Source: Methanobacterium sp. UBA8 (GTDB lineage: Archaea > Methanobacteriota > Methanobacteria > Methanobacteriales > Methanobacteriaceae). From it: a DNA stretch of 8,167 nt. The notes below the pieces were generated by a model. It saw only the letters and a program-made list of their open reading frames with translations, was not told the origin of the DNA and did no database searches. This document shows positions 1 to 5,985 of the stretch, one piece after another (positions within the stretch are counted from its first letter, which is position 1; every line of letters starts with the position of its first letter). Both the position numbers and the translations under genes were made by a program. The stretch is from positions 1 to 8,167 of the forward strand of contig DADN01000007.1 in assembly GCA_002509665.1 (NCBI GenBank), written 5' to 3'.

Positions 1-1
1 T

Positions 2-139
2 ATTGCGGTTCTCCTTTCTGGAGGTAATTTTTCAAGGGATCATTTCGAAGGATGGATGAAAGACGATAAAACAATGGTAGCATGTTGTACTGATGCTATA
101 CGGCCAGTGACTTTTAAAATAGAAAGAATTGATGAATAA
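2..139 (+). CDS. C-terminal fragment of a TIGR04076-like small protein (5' end outside window)
   Basis: An open frame enters from the left edge and ends at TAA (137-139), giving 45 visible residues. The tail contains MVACCTDAIRPVTFKIERI. This resembles, from memory, the conserved C-terminus of the small TIGR04076 proteins, which end in a Cys-containing segment followed by D-G-L-R-P-V-I-F-K-x-E. The function of that family is not known to me. The start and probably half or more of the gene lie outside the window. The stop is only 4 bp from the stop of the convergent gene at 144-620. That the frame is coding is fairly safe because the residue pattern is family-like. The family name is a recollection and is not verified. 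Confidence 0.62.
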   Translation: MAVLLSGGNFSRDHFEGWMKDDKTMVACCTDAIRPVTFKIERIDE

Positions 140-143
140 ATAT

Positions 144-620
144 TTAAGAAAGCTTCAATGATTCAATATATTCTTTCAGGGACGTATTTGGAATAATTTC
201 ATAAGAAACAGATCCCGGAACAGATCGGGATGTCATGAAGTTTAAAGCAAATGAATTTGCGTAATTTTGGGCATCTTTCAAACTATCCCACTGGTAAATG
301 CCCTGAAAATCTCCATTTTTTTCATTAAGTGTCCATAATTTAGCTCTAAATCCGGGTAATCCCAGTATAAAAAGCATGGGTATAACCGAAAATGGTTTAT
401 TTTTCTCAGTGGACATGCCGGCTAAATGAAACCTAACTTTGAAAATAGCGGCATTTTGTCCATTTAATTTTGTGCTCATTACAGCATGCCTGAAAACTTT
501 AAACTGCTGCTTGTCTTCCATAGTAATTGTTTTATGCAGATAGTTCTTTGGAAAATGTATTTTTCTTGTTAAAACGTATTTAAATGTCTTTAAGAATGCT
601 TTAAAAGGATTTAAGCTCAT
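144..620 (-). CDS. YdhR/antibiotic-monooxygenase-like dimeric alpha-beta barrel protein
   Basis: This 158-residue soluble protein has a basic, aromatic N-terminal extension (about residues 1-40). A single compact domain follows, with the segments FKVRFHLAGM, LPGFRAKLWTLNE, GDFQGIYQWDSLKDAQNYANSF and PGSVSYEIIPN. The alternation of strands with a 'G-x-YxW-x-s-xx-A-xx-Y' segment is typical of small ferredoxin-like dimeric barrels (YdhR and antibiotic biosynthesis monooxygenase-like proteins). Some of these are cofactor-free oxygenases; for many the substrate is unknown, as here. The ATG at 620 is preferred because TTGAGG lies about 7 nt upstream. A later in-frame Met (MEDKQQ, residue 34) would drop the extension. 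It is the second gene of an operon with the TrmB regulator, 9 bp apart, with the regulator's stop inside this gene's ribosome binding site. The family is fairly sure; the reaction is not assigned. Confidence 0.82.
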   Translation of the reverse strand: MSLNPFKAFLKTFKYVLTRKIHFPKNYLHKTITMEDKQQFKVFRHAVMSTKLNGQNAAIFKVRFHLAGMSTEKNKPFSVIPMLFILGLPGFRAKLWTLNEKNGDFQGIYQWDSLKDAQNYANSFALNFMTSRSVPGSVSYEIIPNTSLKEYIESLKLS

Positions 621-627
621 AAATATG

Positions 628-633
628 CCTCAA
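628..633 (-). promoter_or_regulatory. Shine-Dalgarno overlapping the upstream stop codon (translational coupling)
   Basis: On the minus strand TTGAGG precedes the ATG at 620 by 7 nt. The TGA stop of the TrmB gene (630-632) is part of this motif. Ribosomes finishing the regulator therefore end on the initiation site of the barrel protein, which suggests the two are made together. Confidence 0.65.
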
Positions 634-1463
634 GGTTTTGGTGGTATATTTTCATATTTTTTGCTTTGCTTTTTAAGAGCTGTTGGGTTATTAAATGGCT
701 CAACTGTCCATATGAAATTATAAACTCCACTTATGGTTTCGACAAACTCGTTATGTTGATTCCATATTCCTATTGCTGTTTGGGATATTAGATTATTTTC
801 TATCCTCTTACAGAAGGTTATAATCATCTCTTTTTCATCTCTAATTACTATTTTAATGTGGGGCACCTGAAATATTTTCATTTCACAGTCCAATTCGCCT
901 ATTTCTTTTACTATATCAATTTTATCGTCATCAATAACACATGATGGAGCTAATACCATTTTTGTAGTTACTCCTCTTTTAATGACTTTATTTAATCTTT
1001 CTTTAAGTTCAGGAATTTCATTTTGGAACATAAAACCTCCTAAAATAAAAAGCGAGTTTTTAGCGCGTGAGATGATTTCAAGTTCTTTGTTTACATTTTT
1101 TTCAGGACCATTTATCAGCCATATGGGCGCTGGAACTTTGGGGATCTGGTTTTCATAGATGAAGTTCAGTTCAGTTTCTGCATCATCGAGCCTTTCTTTA
1201 ATTTCTCTCCTTGACGTTTCAAAAATTTCATGGGGAGGTACAACATTGAATTTTAATGGTTTACCTTTTTCTATTTCCACAAAACCTTTTTTTGCAAGGC
1301 TTTTGAGGATTTCATATATTTTGGAACGGGGTACATTTGATTCAAGACTAATTTCAGTCGCTGTAGCACTGATAAGAGATATATTGGCTATATATGCTCG
1401 TGTTTCATAATCAGAAAGCCCTAAATTTTTCAGGGCTTCTATTGTATTTTTATTTACAGTCAA
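630..1463 (-). CDS. TrmB-family transcriptional regulator
   Basis: This 277-residue regulator begins with an N-terminal winged helix (about 8-75), in which SATATEISLESNVPRSKIYEILKSLAKKG holds the helix-turn-helix. A charged helical linker follows (about 80-104), then a long C-terminal sensor domain. The C-terminal part carries VPHIKIVIRDEKEMII with an H-x-K pair (H202, K204) and ends in AIGIWNQHNEFVETISGVYNFIW, both typical of the TrmB effector domain related to the phospholipase D fold. In known TrmB proteins this domain binds sugars or other small ligands; the ligand here is unknown. The start is TTG (1461-1463), supported by GAAGGTGA ending about 6 nt upstream. The upstream ATG at 1478-1480 runs into a stop after four codons. 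The regulator is co-transcribed with the barrel protein and divergent from an ABC-2 permease, both candidate targets. Confidence 0.9.
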   Translation of the reverse strand: MTVNKNTIEALKNLGLSDYETRAYIANISLISATATEISLESNVPRSKIYEILKSLAKKGFVEIEKGKPLKFNVVPPHEIFETSRREIKERLDDAETELNFIYENQIPKVPAPIWLINGPEKNVNKELEIISRAKNSLFILGGFMFQNEIPELKERLNKVIKRGVTTKMVLAPSCVIDDDKIDIVKEIGELDCEMKIFQVPHIKIVIRDEKEMIITFCKRIENNLISQTAIGIWNQHNEFVETISGVYNFIWTVEPFNNPTALKKQSKKYENIPPKP

Positions 1464-1509
1464 TTTATGTCACCTTCATCTAATGTTGTTTCATTTTATA
1501 CTATCTTAG

Positions 1510-1523
1510 TGACAATAAGGTCA
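1510..1523. promoter_or_regulatory. Candidate operator, TGAC-N6-GTCA inverted repeat
   Basis: TGACAATAAGGTCA has matched 4-bp ends and a central TA step. It lies directly downstream of the proposed TATA box of the TrmB-family gene and ahead of its likely transcription start, inside the region shared with the divergent permease. It may be an autoregulatory site for the TrmB protein. Four-base arms are short, so chance occurrence is possible. Confidence 0.35.
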
Positions 1524-1536
1524 TAAATTTATTTCG
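1523..1536 (-). promoter_or_regulatory. Probable promoter of the TrmB-family gene (BRE plus TATA)
   Basis: Read on the minus strand, CGAAA (BRE-like) is followed directly by TAAATTTAT (TATA-like). About 25 nt downstream this predicts a start near 1500 and a leader of roughly 37 nt that holds the GAAGGTGA ribosome binding site. Spacing and sequence fit an archaeal promoter; no experimental start is known. Confidence 0.5.
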
Positions 1537-1633
1537 TTTTATTTTATGTTAGGTATTGATCTATTGAGTTAAGAATTCTGGAATTTGAAAATACTGAACT
1601 AGATTCTTTACATCTCAAAAGATAGGGGGAGAT

Positions 1634-2785
1634 ATGATGGAGAATGAAGGCTTTGGCAGTATGCTTGTTAATGTCATTAAAAATGGATTTAAAAGGAAAG
1701 TTCCAATTGGAATGGCGATATTTGGGCCGATTATTATCATGATAGTGTTGGGATATATGGTAACAATAGCTGGCACTGCAGATACAGTAAATATTGGAGT
1801 TGTAAATCATGATCAGGGCTTGGGAAATGTAAGTGCTGCCTCAAATATAATTGAAGAGCTTAAAGGGCAGGAAAATGTCAATGTGACTTCCATTAATCAA
1901 AATGAGATAAGCAGTGGTTTTAAAGATAGGTCTATTGATGCATCTATAGTTTTCCCTGAAAATTTCACCAGGGATCTAGCTATGAAAAAGACTCCTGAGG
2001 TGTTGCTACAGGTTGAAGGCACTGATCAGGTAAAAAGTGCACTTGTAAACCGCGCTTTCCTTAATTCTACAATGGCAGTGGCTGCAGAAAGTGGCAATGC
2101 AGTAATGCCACTAAAAATTAGCAGTGAAAGTTTTTATGGAGAAGGTTTGAGCTTTACTAATCTTTTTATTTACCATATAATGGCCCTTGTTACTCTGCTT
2201 ATTTCAACAATCATTGGGTTATTTGGAGTATTGGGAGATAAAAATAGCAATAGATTCAATAAAATGTTTTTATCTCCAGTTAAGGCTGTCTCAGCCTATA
2301 TTGTAGGGCTTAGCATATTTGCATTTATTGCAGCTTTAATGGTGTTAGCTTACGTTATTTATGTTATGGGCATCACCATTGTTGGGGATATAGGCAGCAC
2401 TTTACTTGTAATGCTATTGCTTGCTCTGGCAGGAGTTTCCTTAGGCATTTTTGCAGCCTCAATTACGAGAACTGAAAAACAAGCTCTTGGTTTATTTGGT
2501 TTAATCATAATTCTGCAGGTGTTATTTGGAGGTTTATTCATAGCAGTTGCTAGATTCGACTATTATATCCAGCTGCTGTCATACTGTCTTCCATTAACTT
2601 ATGGTCTGGATGCTATGCAGGGCATTGTAATTAAGGGCTTCAGTCTGGGTGATGTAGGAACAGATCTGATTGCTATCTGTGCCATAATTATTGTTGCTTT
2701 AGTTTTATCAGTAATTGGTTTAAAAATAGGACAAAACAAGGGCACAATTAGAGATATGGAAGATAAGAAAAAACAAACTATTTAA
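1634..2785 (+). CDS. ABC-2-type transporter permease (no adjacent ATPase)
   Basis: This 383-residue integral membrane protein has the ABC-2 exporter permease layout. TM1 is at about 24-46, followed by an extracytoplasmic domain (about 47-165) with TVNIGVVNHDQG, a common opening for the YhgE/NatB-like class. Five further helices follow at about 177-200, 221-246, 252-277, 286-306 and 342-364. The loop before the last helix has YCLPLTYGLDAMQGIVIKG, matching the conserved P-x-tY-x-x-D-a-x segment of ABC-2 permeases. Such proteins form the membrane part of exporters for drugs, lipids or ions; the substrate cannot be told. Start: tandem ATGs at 1634 and 1637 follow GGGGGAGAT; the second has the better spacing, so the first two residues are uncertain. 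No ATPase gene lies beside it, and the divergent TrmB-family protein may control it. Confidence 0.88.
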   Translation: MMENEGFGSMLVNVIKNGFKRKVPIGMAIFGPIIIMIVLGYMVTIAGTADTVNIGVVNHDQGLGNVSAASNIIEELKGQENVNVTSINQNEISSGFKDRSIDASIVFPENFTRDLAMKKTPEVLLQVEGTDQVKSALVNRAFLNSTMAVAAESGNAVMPLKISSESFYGEGLSFTNLFIYHIMALVTLLISTIIGLFGVLGDKNSNRFNKMFLSPVKAVSAYIVGLSIFAFIAALMVLAYVIYVMGITIVGDIGSTLLVMLLLALAGVSLGIFAASITRTEKQALGLFGLIIILQVLFGGLFIAVARFDYYIQLLSYCLPLTYGLDAMQGIVIKGFSLGDVGTDLIAICAIIIVALVLSVIGLKIGQNKGTIRDMEDKKKQTI

Positions 2786-2788
2786 TGA

Positions 2789-2812
2789 TTTATTTTTTTC
2801 TTTTTTATTTTT
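2789..2812 (+). terminator. T-rich terminator after the ABC-2 permease
   Basis: Four bases after the permease stop the plus strand runs through about 24 bases that are nearly all T, with no strong hairpin. This is the usual form of an archaeal intrinsic terminator. Confidence 0.6.
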
Positions 2813-2909
2813 AAAGGCACGTTGAAGTTAAGACCGCCTATTAATGTCAATAAGTGTATATTTTTAAAATCAAAGAATTGGATGATGAAAAGATTAATAG
2901 GGCATAATC

Positions 2910-2924
2910 TACTTAATTTAAGTA
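2910..2924. repeat. 15-bp perfect palindrome upstream of the methyltransferase-like gene
   Basis: TACTTAATTTAAGTA has two 7-base arms around a central T. It lies about 37 bp upstream of the TATA-like element at 2961-2967. It could be an operator, but its AT-only core makes chance occurrence likely in this DNA. Confidence 0.3.
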
Positions 2925-2960
2925 AAGATAAGCTTTAAAGGAATATTGCAAATTAAGGCC

Positions 2961-2967
2961 TTATAAA
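2961..2967 (+). promoter_or_regulatory. TATA-like element before the methyltransferase-like gene
   Basis: TTATAAA is centred about 24 bp before the ATG at 2988. At normal archaeal spacing transcription would start at or beside the start codon, giving a leaderless or nearly leaderless mRNA. In agreement, only a weak GGGG (2976-2979) is present as a possible ribosome binding site. Confidence 0.4.
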
Positions 2968-2987
2968 GTAGATATGGGGCATTCATC

Positions 2988-3503
2988 ATGAGATTATTAA
3001 TAAGGGCTTTATTTTCGCTGGTTTTACCGTTTACTATTGCAATCATAATACCTGTACTTGTTATTTTAGGTTTCAACAATCATCTACTGGCCTTTGATTC
3101 AGCATTATCTGGAGCTATACTGGCAATAGGTACTTTTTTAATAGTTTTAGGGTTAGGATTCGTGATCTATACAAACCAGGCATTTTTTAGAATAGGTAGA
3201 GGTACACTGGCTCCATGGGATCCTCCAAAAAAGCTGGTGGTTGCAGGGGCATATAGATATGTCAGAAATCCAATGATAAGCGGTGTTTTAATGATTGTTC
3301 TTGGTGAAGCGTTAATTTTTGCTTCAATTGAACTGTTCATACTATTTGCCCTGTTTTTTATTGTGAATCATGTCTATTTTGTATATTCGGAGGAGCCAGG
3401 ACTCGTAAAACGGTTTGGTGATGATTATATTCTGTACAAGAAAAATGTTCCAAGGTGGATCCCTCGTCTAAAACCCTGGAAAATGGGTGAGAAAATTAAA
3501 TAA
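2988..3503 (+). CDS. Isoprenylcysteine carboxyl methyltransferase / phospholipid methyltransferase-like membrane protein
   Basis: This 171-residue membrane protein has helices at about 8-28, 39-61 and a hydrophobic hairpin at about 97-133. The C-terminal half carries the family signature: DPPKKLVVAGAYRYVRNP (78-95), then SEEPGLVKRFGDDYILYKKNVPRWIP (134-159) with the paired Glu 135-136 and the F-G-x-x-Y-x-x-Y segment. In characterised relatives these residues bind S-adenosylmethionine at the membrane face. The usual R-H-P is R-N-P here, as in many prokaryotic members. The acceptor (a lipid or other membrane molecule) is unknown; no prenyl-protein substrate should be assumed. The gene is transcribed alone and converges on the TetR gene with a 31-bp gap. 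Confidence 0.85.
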   Translation: MRLLIRALFSLVLPFTIAIIIPVLVILGFNNHLLAFDSALSGAILAIGTFLIVLGLGFVIYTNQAFFRIGRGTLAPWDPPKKLVVAGAYRYVRNPMISGVLMIVLGEALIFASIELFILFALFFIVNHVYFVYSEEPGLVKRFGDDYILYKKNVPRWIPRLKPWKMGEKIK

Positions 3504-3522
3504 TCATGATGAATTTAACTCA

Positions 3523-3553
3523 TTGGGGACAAAATCAGGGATTGTAACCCCAA
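3523..3553. terminator. Possible shared hairpin at a convergent gene junction
   Basis: TTGGGG (3523-3528) and CCCCAA (3548-3553) form a 6-bp GC-rich stem across the last codons of the TetR gene and the short gap to the methyltransferase-like gene. No long T-run follows on either strand, so a role as a bidirectional terminator is only a possibility. Confidence 0.25.
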
Positions 3554-4149
3554 ATTTTCAATGAAAGGTCAACCAGCATGTCTATAAATGATTTATCATC
3601 TTTAAAAATAGTTGGAAACATAGTATTGTAAAATATCATACTTTTTACAGCCAGTGACCATTCTGTAAGTACATTTATGTGGTCTTTATCTGAAATGTCC
3701 ACTCCATCGAATTTGCTGAAAAATTCAGGAATACCTGCATAATCTTCTGCACTTATACTTTTAATGTCTTCAAGTATCTCTCCTTCCATGAGCGCAGCAA
3801 CTGTAACTGCATTTATCAGTTTGACATTTCTTCTATGTAATTCAAGCATATTTTCGATGACTTCTCGTGTATAACCTGGAAAATCTGCAAAGTCAATTTT
3901 TGAGGGTTGTTTCATCAAGAAGTCTTCATCTAATTGTTTTGAGCTCAGCTGCTTGAGTATATCGAATTTGCCCTTTGGAAAATATTTGTATATTAATCCA
4001 ATACTAACATCAGCTTCTTTTGCTATGTCGCGAATTGAAACAGAGCTATAGCCCTTATTTTCCACAAGCGTTTTTGTCGAAAGGACTATGCGCTGAATTT
4101 TTGCTTCTTTATCTCTTTCATATTTTTTAAGCGTCATTTTAGGCCACAT
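3535..4149 (-). CDS. TetR-family transcriptional regulator
   Basis: This 204-residue protein has an N-terminal TetR DNA-binding domain (about 14-65). The helix-turn-helix is SIRDIAKEADVSIGLIYKYFPKGKFDIL, with the near-invariant I-Y-x-Y-F that ends the recognition helix of TetR proteins. The remainder (about 70-204) is all-helical and divergent, as expected for the ligand-binding and dimerisation domain; the ligand is unknown. Length is normal for the family. The first ATG (4149) has no clear ribosome binding site and may be leaderless from TTTAAA 20-25 bp upstream; MTLKKYE (ATG at 4137) is an alternative start. The gene is divergent from the DUF998 gene. A perfect palindrome in the shared region is probably its operator, which would make it the repressor of that gene. 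Confidence 0.92.
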   Translation of the reverse strand: MWPKMTLKKYERDKEAKIQRIVLSTKTLVENKGYSSVSIRDIAKEADVSIGLIYKYFPKGKFDILKQLSSKQLDEDFLMKQPSKIDFADFPGYTREVIENMLELHRRNVKLINAVTVAALMEGEILEDIKSISAEDYAGIPEFFSKFDGVDISDKDHINVLTEWSLAVKSMIFYNTMFPTIFKDDKSFIDMLVDLSLKIWGYNP

Positions 4150-4160
4150 AGAATTTTAAG

Positions 4161-4172
4161 TAAACTTGTTTA
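4161..4172. promoter_or_regulatory. Short palindrome at the TetR promoter
   Basis: TAAACTTGTTTA is a perfect 12-bp palindrome 12 bp upstream of the TetR start. It overlaps the TATA-like TTTAAA (4169-4174, minus strand). It could be an autoregulatory site. It does not match the GTGAACA palindrome at 4293-4307, which weakens the idea that one protein binds both. Confidence 0.3.
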
Positions 4173-4270
4173 AATGTAGGGATAACTCTTTTGAAATATT
4201 TTATGGGATGTAGATACATAATTTCTTAAAATCATACTTTTATTGATTATATGCACTGGAAAACCTTATT

Positions 4271-4289
4271 AAAGATCAATTTTATAATA
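4271..4289 (+). promoter_or_regulatory. Probable promoter of the DUF998 gene (BRE plus TATA)
   Basis: AAAGATCAA (BRE-like, purine-rich) is followed by TTTATAATA at 4281-4289. The predicted start is near 4310, leaving a leader of about 65 nt before the gene. The candidate operator lies between the TATA box and this start. Confidence 0.5.
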
Positions 4290-4292
4290 TTG

Positions 4293-4307
4293 GTGAACAT
4301 TGTTCAC
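4293..4307. promoter_or_regulatory. Candidate TetR operator, perfect 7-bp-arm palindrome
   Basis: GTGAACATTGTTCAC has two perfect 7-base arms around one central T. It begins 4 bp after the TATA box of the DUF998 gene, covering about -17 to -3 relative to the predicted start, where a bound repressor would block polymerase. A TetR gene is divergent 144 bp away. Size, symmetry and place all fit a TetR operator. A second, weaker palindrome, TGAAGTTCA, lies at 4312-4320. Confidence 0.6.
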
Positions 4308-4355
4308 TTATTGAAGTTCATCAATAAATACTTTGACTTTTATTTGAGGAGGTAT

Positions 4356-4373
4356 ATGCCTTGGAGGAAATAG
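4356..4373 (+). other. Five-codon leader ORF (MPWRK) before the DUF998 gene
   Basis: ATG-CCT-TGG-AGG-AAA-TAG is preceded by GAGGAGG (4346-4352), the strongest ribosome binding site in the window, at 3 nt spacing. Its stop ends 1 base before the ATG of the DUF998 gene. The second ribosome binding site (GGAGG, 4363-4367) lies inside it. It may tune re-initiation on the main gene, or the first site may be a decoy. Translation is not shown. Confidence 0.35.
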
Positions 4374-4374
4374 A

Positions 4375-5010
4375 ATGACTGATAAAAATAGGATATGTGT
4401 ACAAAAACAACGGTTCTTTGCTCTTTGCGGTATCGTAGCGCCGATTTTATTCACAATTTTAGTAATTGTAGAGAGTCTTCTTCGGCCAGGATACAGTCAA
4501 ATCTTCAACGATGTCAGCGATCTTGGCATAGGGCCATATTCAATAATTCAAAACATAAATTTCATAATATTTGGTCTTTTATCAATTGGTTTTGCCATGG
4601 GCCTCGGCGCTAATCTTTCACATCGTGCAGGAAAAGCAACAAAATGGTTGGTAGTTGTATTTGGTGTGTGTATAATACTTGCAGGGGTGACGCTGTTTTC
4701 TGTTGGGGCAGACGTAACTTATGCAAAAGACGTGGTAGCACATGGCCTAGTAAGTGCCATTGCATTCTTAGTAATAATAGCGGCACAGTTCACGGCTTGG
4801 CATGCGTTAAGGAATAGTGAAAATTCTATATGGGGCAGTTATCGAATATTTTCACTGATAATGGGATTAATGTCAATATTTACTCTTTTGCTGCTTTCTT
4901 ATACTCAGTTTTCACCATATCATGGAGCAACTGAGAGATTGTTCATCGCAATGTGGATGATCTGGATTGAGGTGACAGGAATTAAGTTATATTCATTGAC
5001 TAAATTGTGA
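4375..5010 (+). CDS. DUF998 family six-helix membrane protein
   Basis: This 211-residue protein has six predicted membrane helices at about 14-34, 59-79, 88-110, 121-142, 154-176 and 186-206. Conserved DUF998 features include the opening CGIVAPILFTILVIVESLLRPGYS followed by an N-D-V-S-D-L-G-I-G-P loop. Further ones are VVAHGLVSAIAF in helix 4 and HGATERLFI before the last helix. The family is common in methanogens, and its biochemical role is not established to my knowledge. The start is the ATG at 4375 with GGAGG 7 nt upstream; a short leader ORF ends just before it. The strong palindrome at its promoter and the divergent TetR gene suggest that production is induced by a signal sensed by TetR. 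Confidence 0.87.
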   Translation: MTDKNRICVQKQRFFALCGIVAPILFTILVIVESLLRPGYSQIFNDVSDLGIGPYSIIQNINFIIFGLLSIGFAMGLGANLSHRAGKATKWLVVVFGVCIILAGVTLFSVGADVTYAKDVVAHGLVSAIAFLVIIAAQFTAWHALRNSENSIWGSYRIFSLIMGLMSIFTLLLLSYTQFSPYHGATERLFIAMWMIWIEVTGIKLYSLTKL

Positions 5011-5035
5011 AGTCACAAAACATGATGTTAATTCC

Positions 5036-5052
5036 ATTTTTTAATTATTTTT
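5036..5052 (+). terminator. T-rich terminator after the DUF998 gene
   Basis: ATTTTTTAATTATTTTT follows the stop codon by about 25 bases. The T-tracts separate the DUF998 gene from the downstream methyltransferase, suggesting separate transcripts. Confidence 0.45.
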
Positions 5053-5171
5053 AATAGGTATAGTTATGCGTATTTACTTTATCATAGATTAATAATCTTT
5101 ATTCTATTTTCAGAAAGTATTAAATGGGGTTATTTTTAGATCATATTAGTATTAACTTAGGAATGATTAAA

Positions 5172-5927
5172 ATGAAACAATGGTACGAAGAACTATTTAC
5201 AAATTACGCTAATAAATACGAAAAGGAGATTTACACCCAGGGAACCCTTGGAGAAGTGGATTTCATCGAAAAAGAGATAAATTATGATAAAAAATGTAAA
5301 ATACTTGACATTGGATGTGGAACCGGCAGGCATGACATAGAGCTTGCAAAAAGGGGCTACAATATCACTGGAATTGATCTTTCAGAGTCCATGTTAGCTA
5401 AGGCAAGGGAAAAAGCCCAGAAAGCTGCCGTAAATTTGAATTTTCAGCAGGCAGATGCTAGAAAATTGCAGTTTGAAGATGAGTTTGATCTGGTAATTAT
5501 GTTATGTGAAGGAGGATTTTCTTTAATGGAAACCGACGAAATGAACTTTGAAATCTTAAAGAATGCTGCTAAAGCATTAAAAAAGAATGGAAAGCTGATA
5601 TTTACTACATTAAATGGTCTTTATCCTCTTTACCACTCTGTTAAAGATTTCATAAATTCCAACGCGGTGGAAGGCGTGAGTGAAGGGAATTCATTTGACC
5701 TCATGACTTTCCGTGATATATCTACCATGGAAATGGAAGATGATGATGGAAATCCTATGGTTTTAAATTGCAATGAACGCTATTATGTGCCTTCTGAAAT
5801 TACATGGCTTCTCAAATCATTAAACTTCTGTAAAATTAATATATTTGGCTCTAAAATTGGAAATTACAGTAGAGAAGACGTGTTAACCACAGAAGACTAT
5901 GAAATGCTTGTTGTAGCTGAACTATAA
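5172..5927 (+). CDS. Class I SAM-dependent methyltransferase
   Basis: This soluble protein has 251 residues from the chosen start. The Rossmann-like methyltransferase fold is clear. Motif I is ILDIGCGTGRHDIELAKRG (about 44-62), the glycine-rich SAM loop. The acidic end of strand 2 is GIDLSESML (D69, expected to hold the ribose). Motif III is QQADARKL (D95), and DLVIMLCEGGFSLM and GKLIFTTLNG complete the core. The acceptor cannot be read from sequence; small-molecule or general methyltransferases share this layout. Frame-compatible ATGs are at 5124, 5163 and 5172. The last is preferred because MKQWYEELFTNYANKYEKE is the usual opening of this type and AGGAATGAT lies just upstream. The first, adding 16 residues, has no ribosome binding site and would need a leaderless transcript. 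A T-run terminator follows the stop. Confidence 0.9.
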   Translation: MKQWYEELFTNYANKYEKEIYTQGTLGEVDFIEKEINYDKKCKILDIGCGTGRHDIELAKRGYNITGIDLSESMLAKAREKAQKAAVNLNFQQADARKLQFEDEFDLVIMLCEGGFSLMETDEMNFEILKNAAKALKKNGKLIFTTLNGLYPLYHSVKDFINSNAVEGVSEGNSFDLMTFRDISTMEMEDDDGNPMVLNCNERYYVPSEITWLLKSLNFCKINIFGSKIGNYSREDVLTTEDYEMLVVAEL

Positions 5928-5933
5928 AAAAAC

Positions 5934-5953
5934 TTTTATTTTCTTTTTTTTTT
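5934..5953 (+). terminator. T-run terminator after the methyltransferase
   Basis: Six bases after the stop codon a run of about 20 bases is nearly all T, ending in ten uninterrupted T (5944-5953). This is a strong archaeal-type terminator, facing the tRNA gene on the other strand. Confidence 0.65.
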
Positions 5954-5973
5954 AAGATTAAGCAAATTAAACC

Positions 5974-5985
5974 ATTAAAAAAGAG
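5974..5985 (-). terminator. T-run terminator after tRNA-Gln
   Basis: Immediately after the tRNA discriminator base the minus strand reads CTCTTTTTTAAT. The run of six T is the normal end of an archaeal tRNA transcript. Confidence 0.6.

Noticed and set aside
1159..1410. 83-codon open frame on the plus strand inside the TrmB-family gene
   Set aside because: Antisense to a well-supported regulator, with low-complexity Ser/Leu-rich translation and no promoter or ribosome binding site.
1544..1810. 88-codon minus-strand frame across the start of the ABC-2 permease
   Set aside because: Most of it is antisense to the permease N-terminus, and the translation is rich in His, Tyr, Cys and Asn with no family resemblance.
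4395..4613. 72-codon plus-strand frame inside the DUF998 gene
   Set aside because: It overlaps the DUF998 frame, has no family-like sequence, and the DUF998 gene has a good start and conserved helices.
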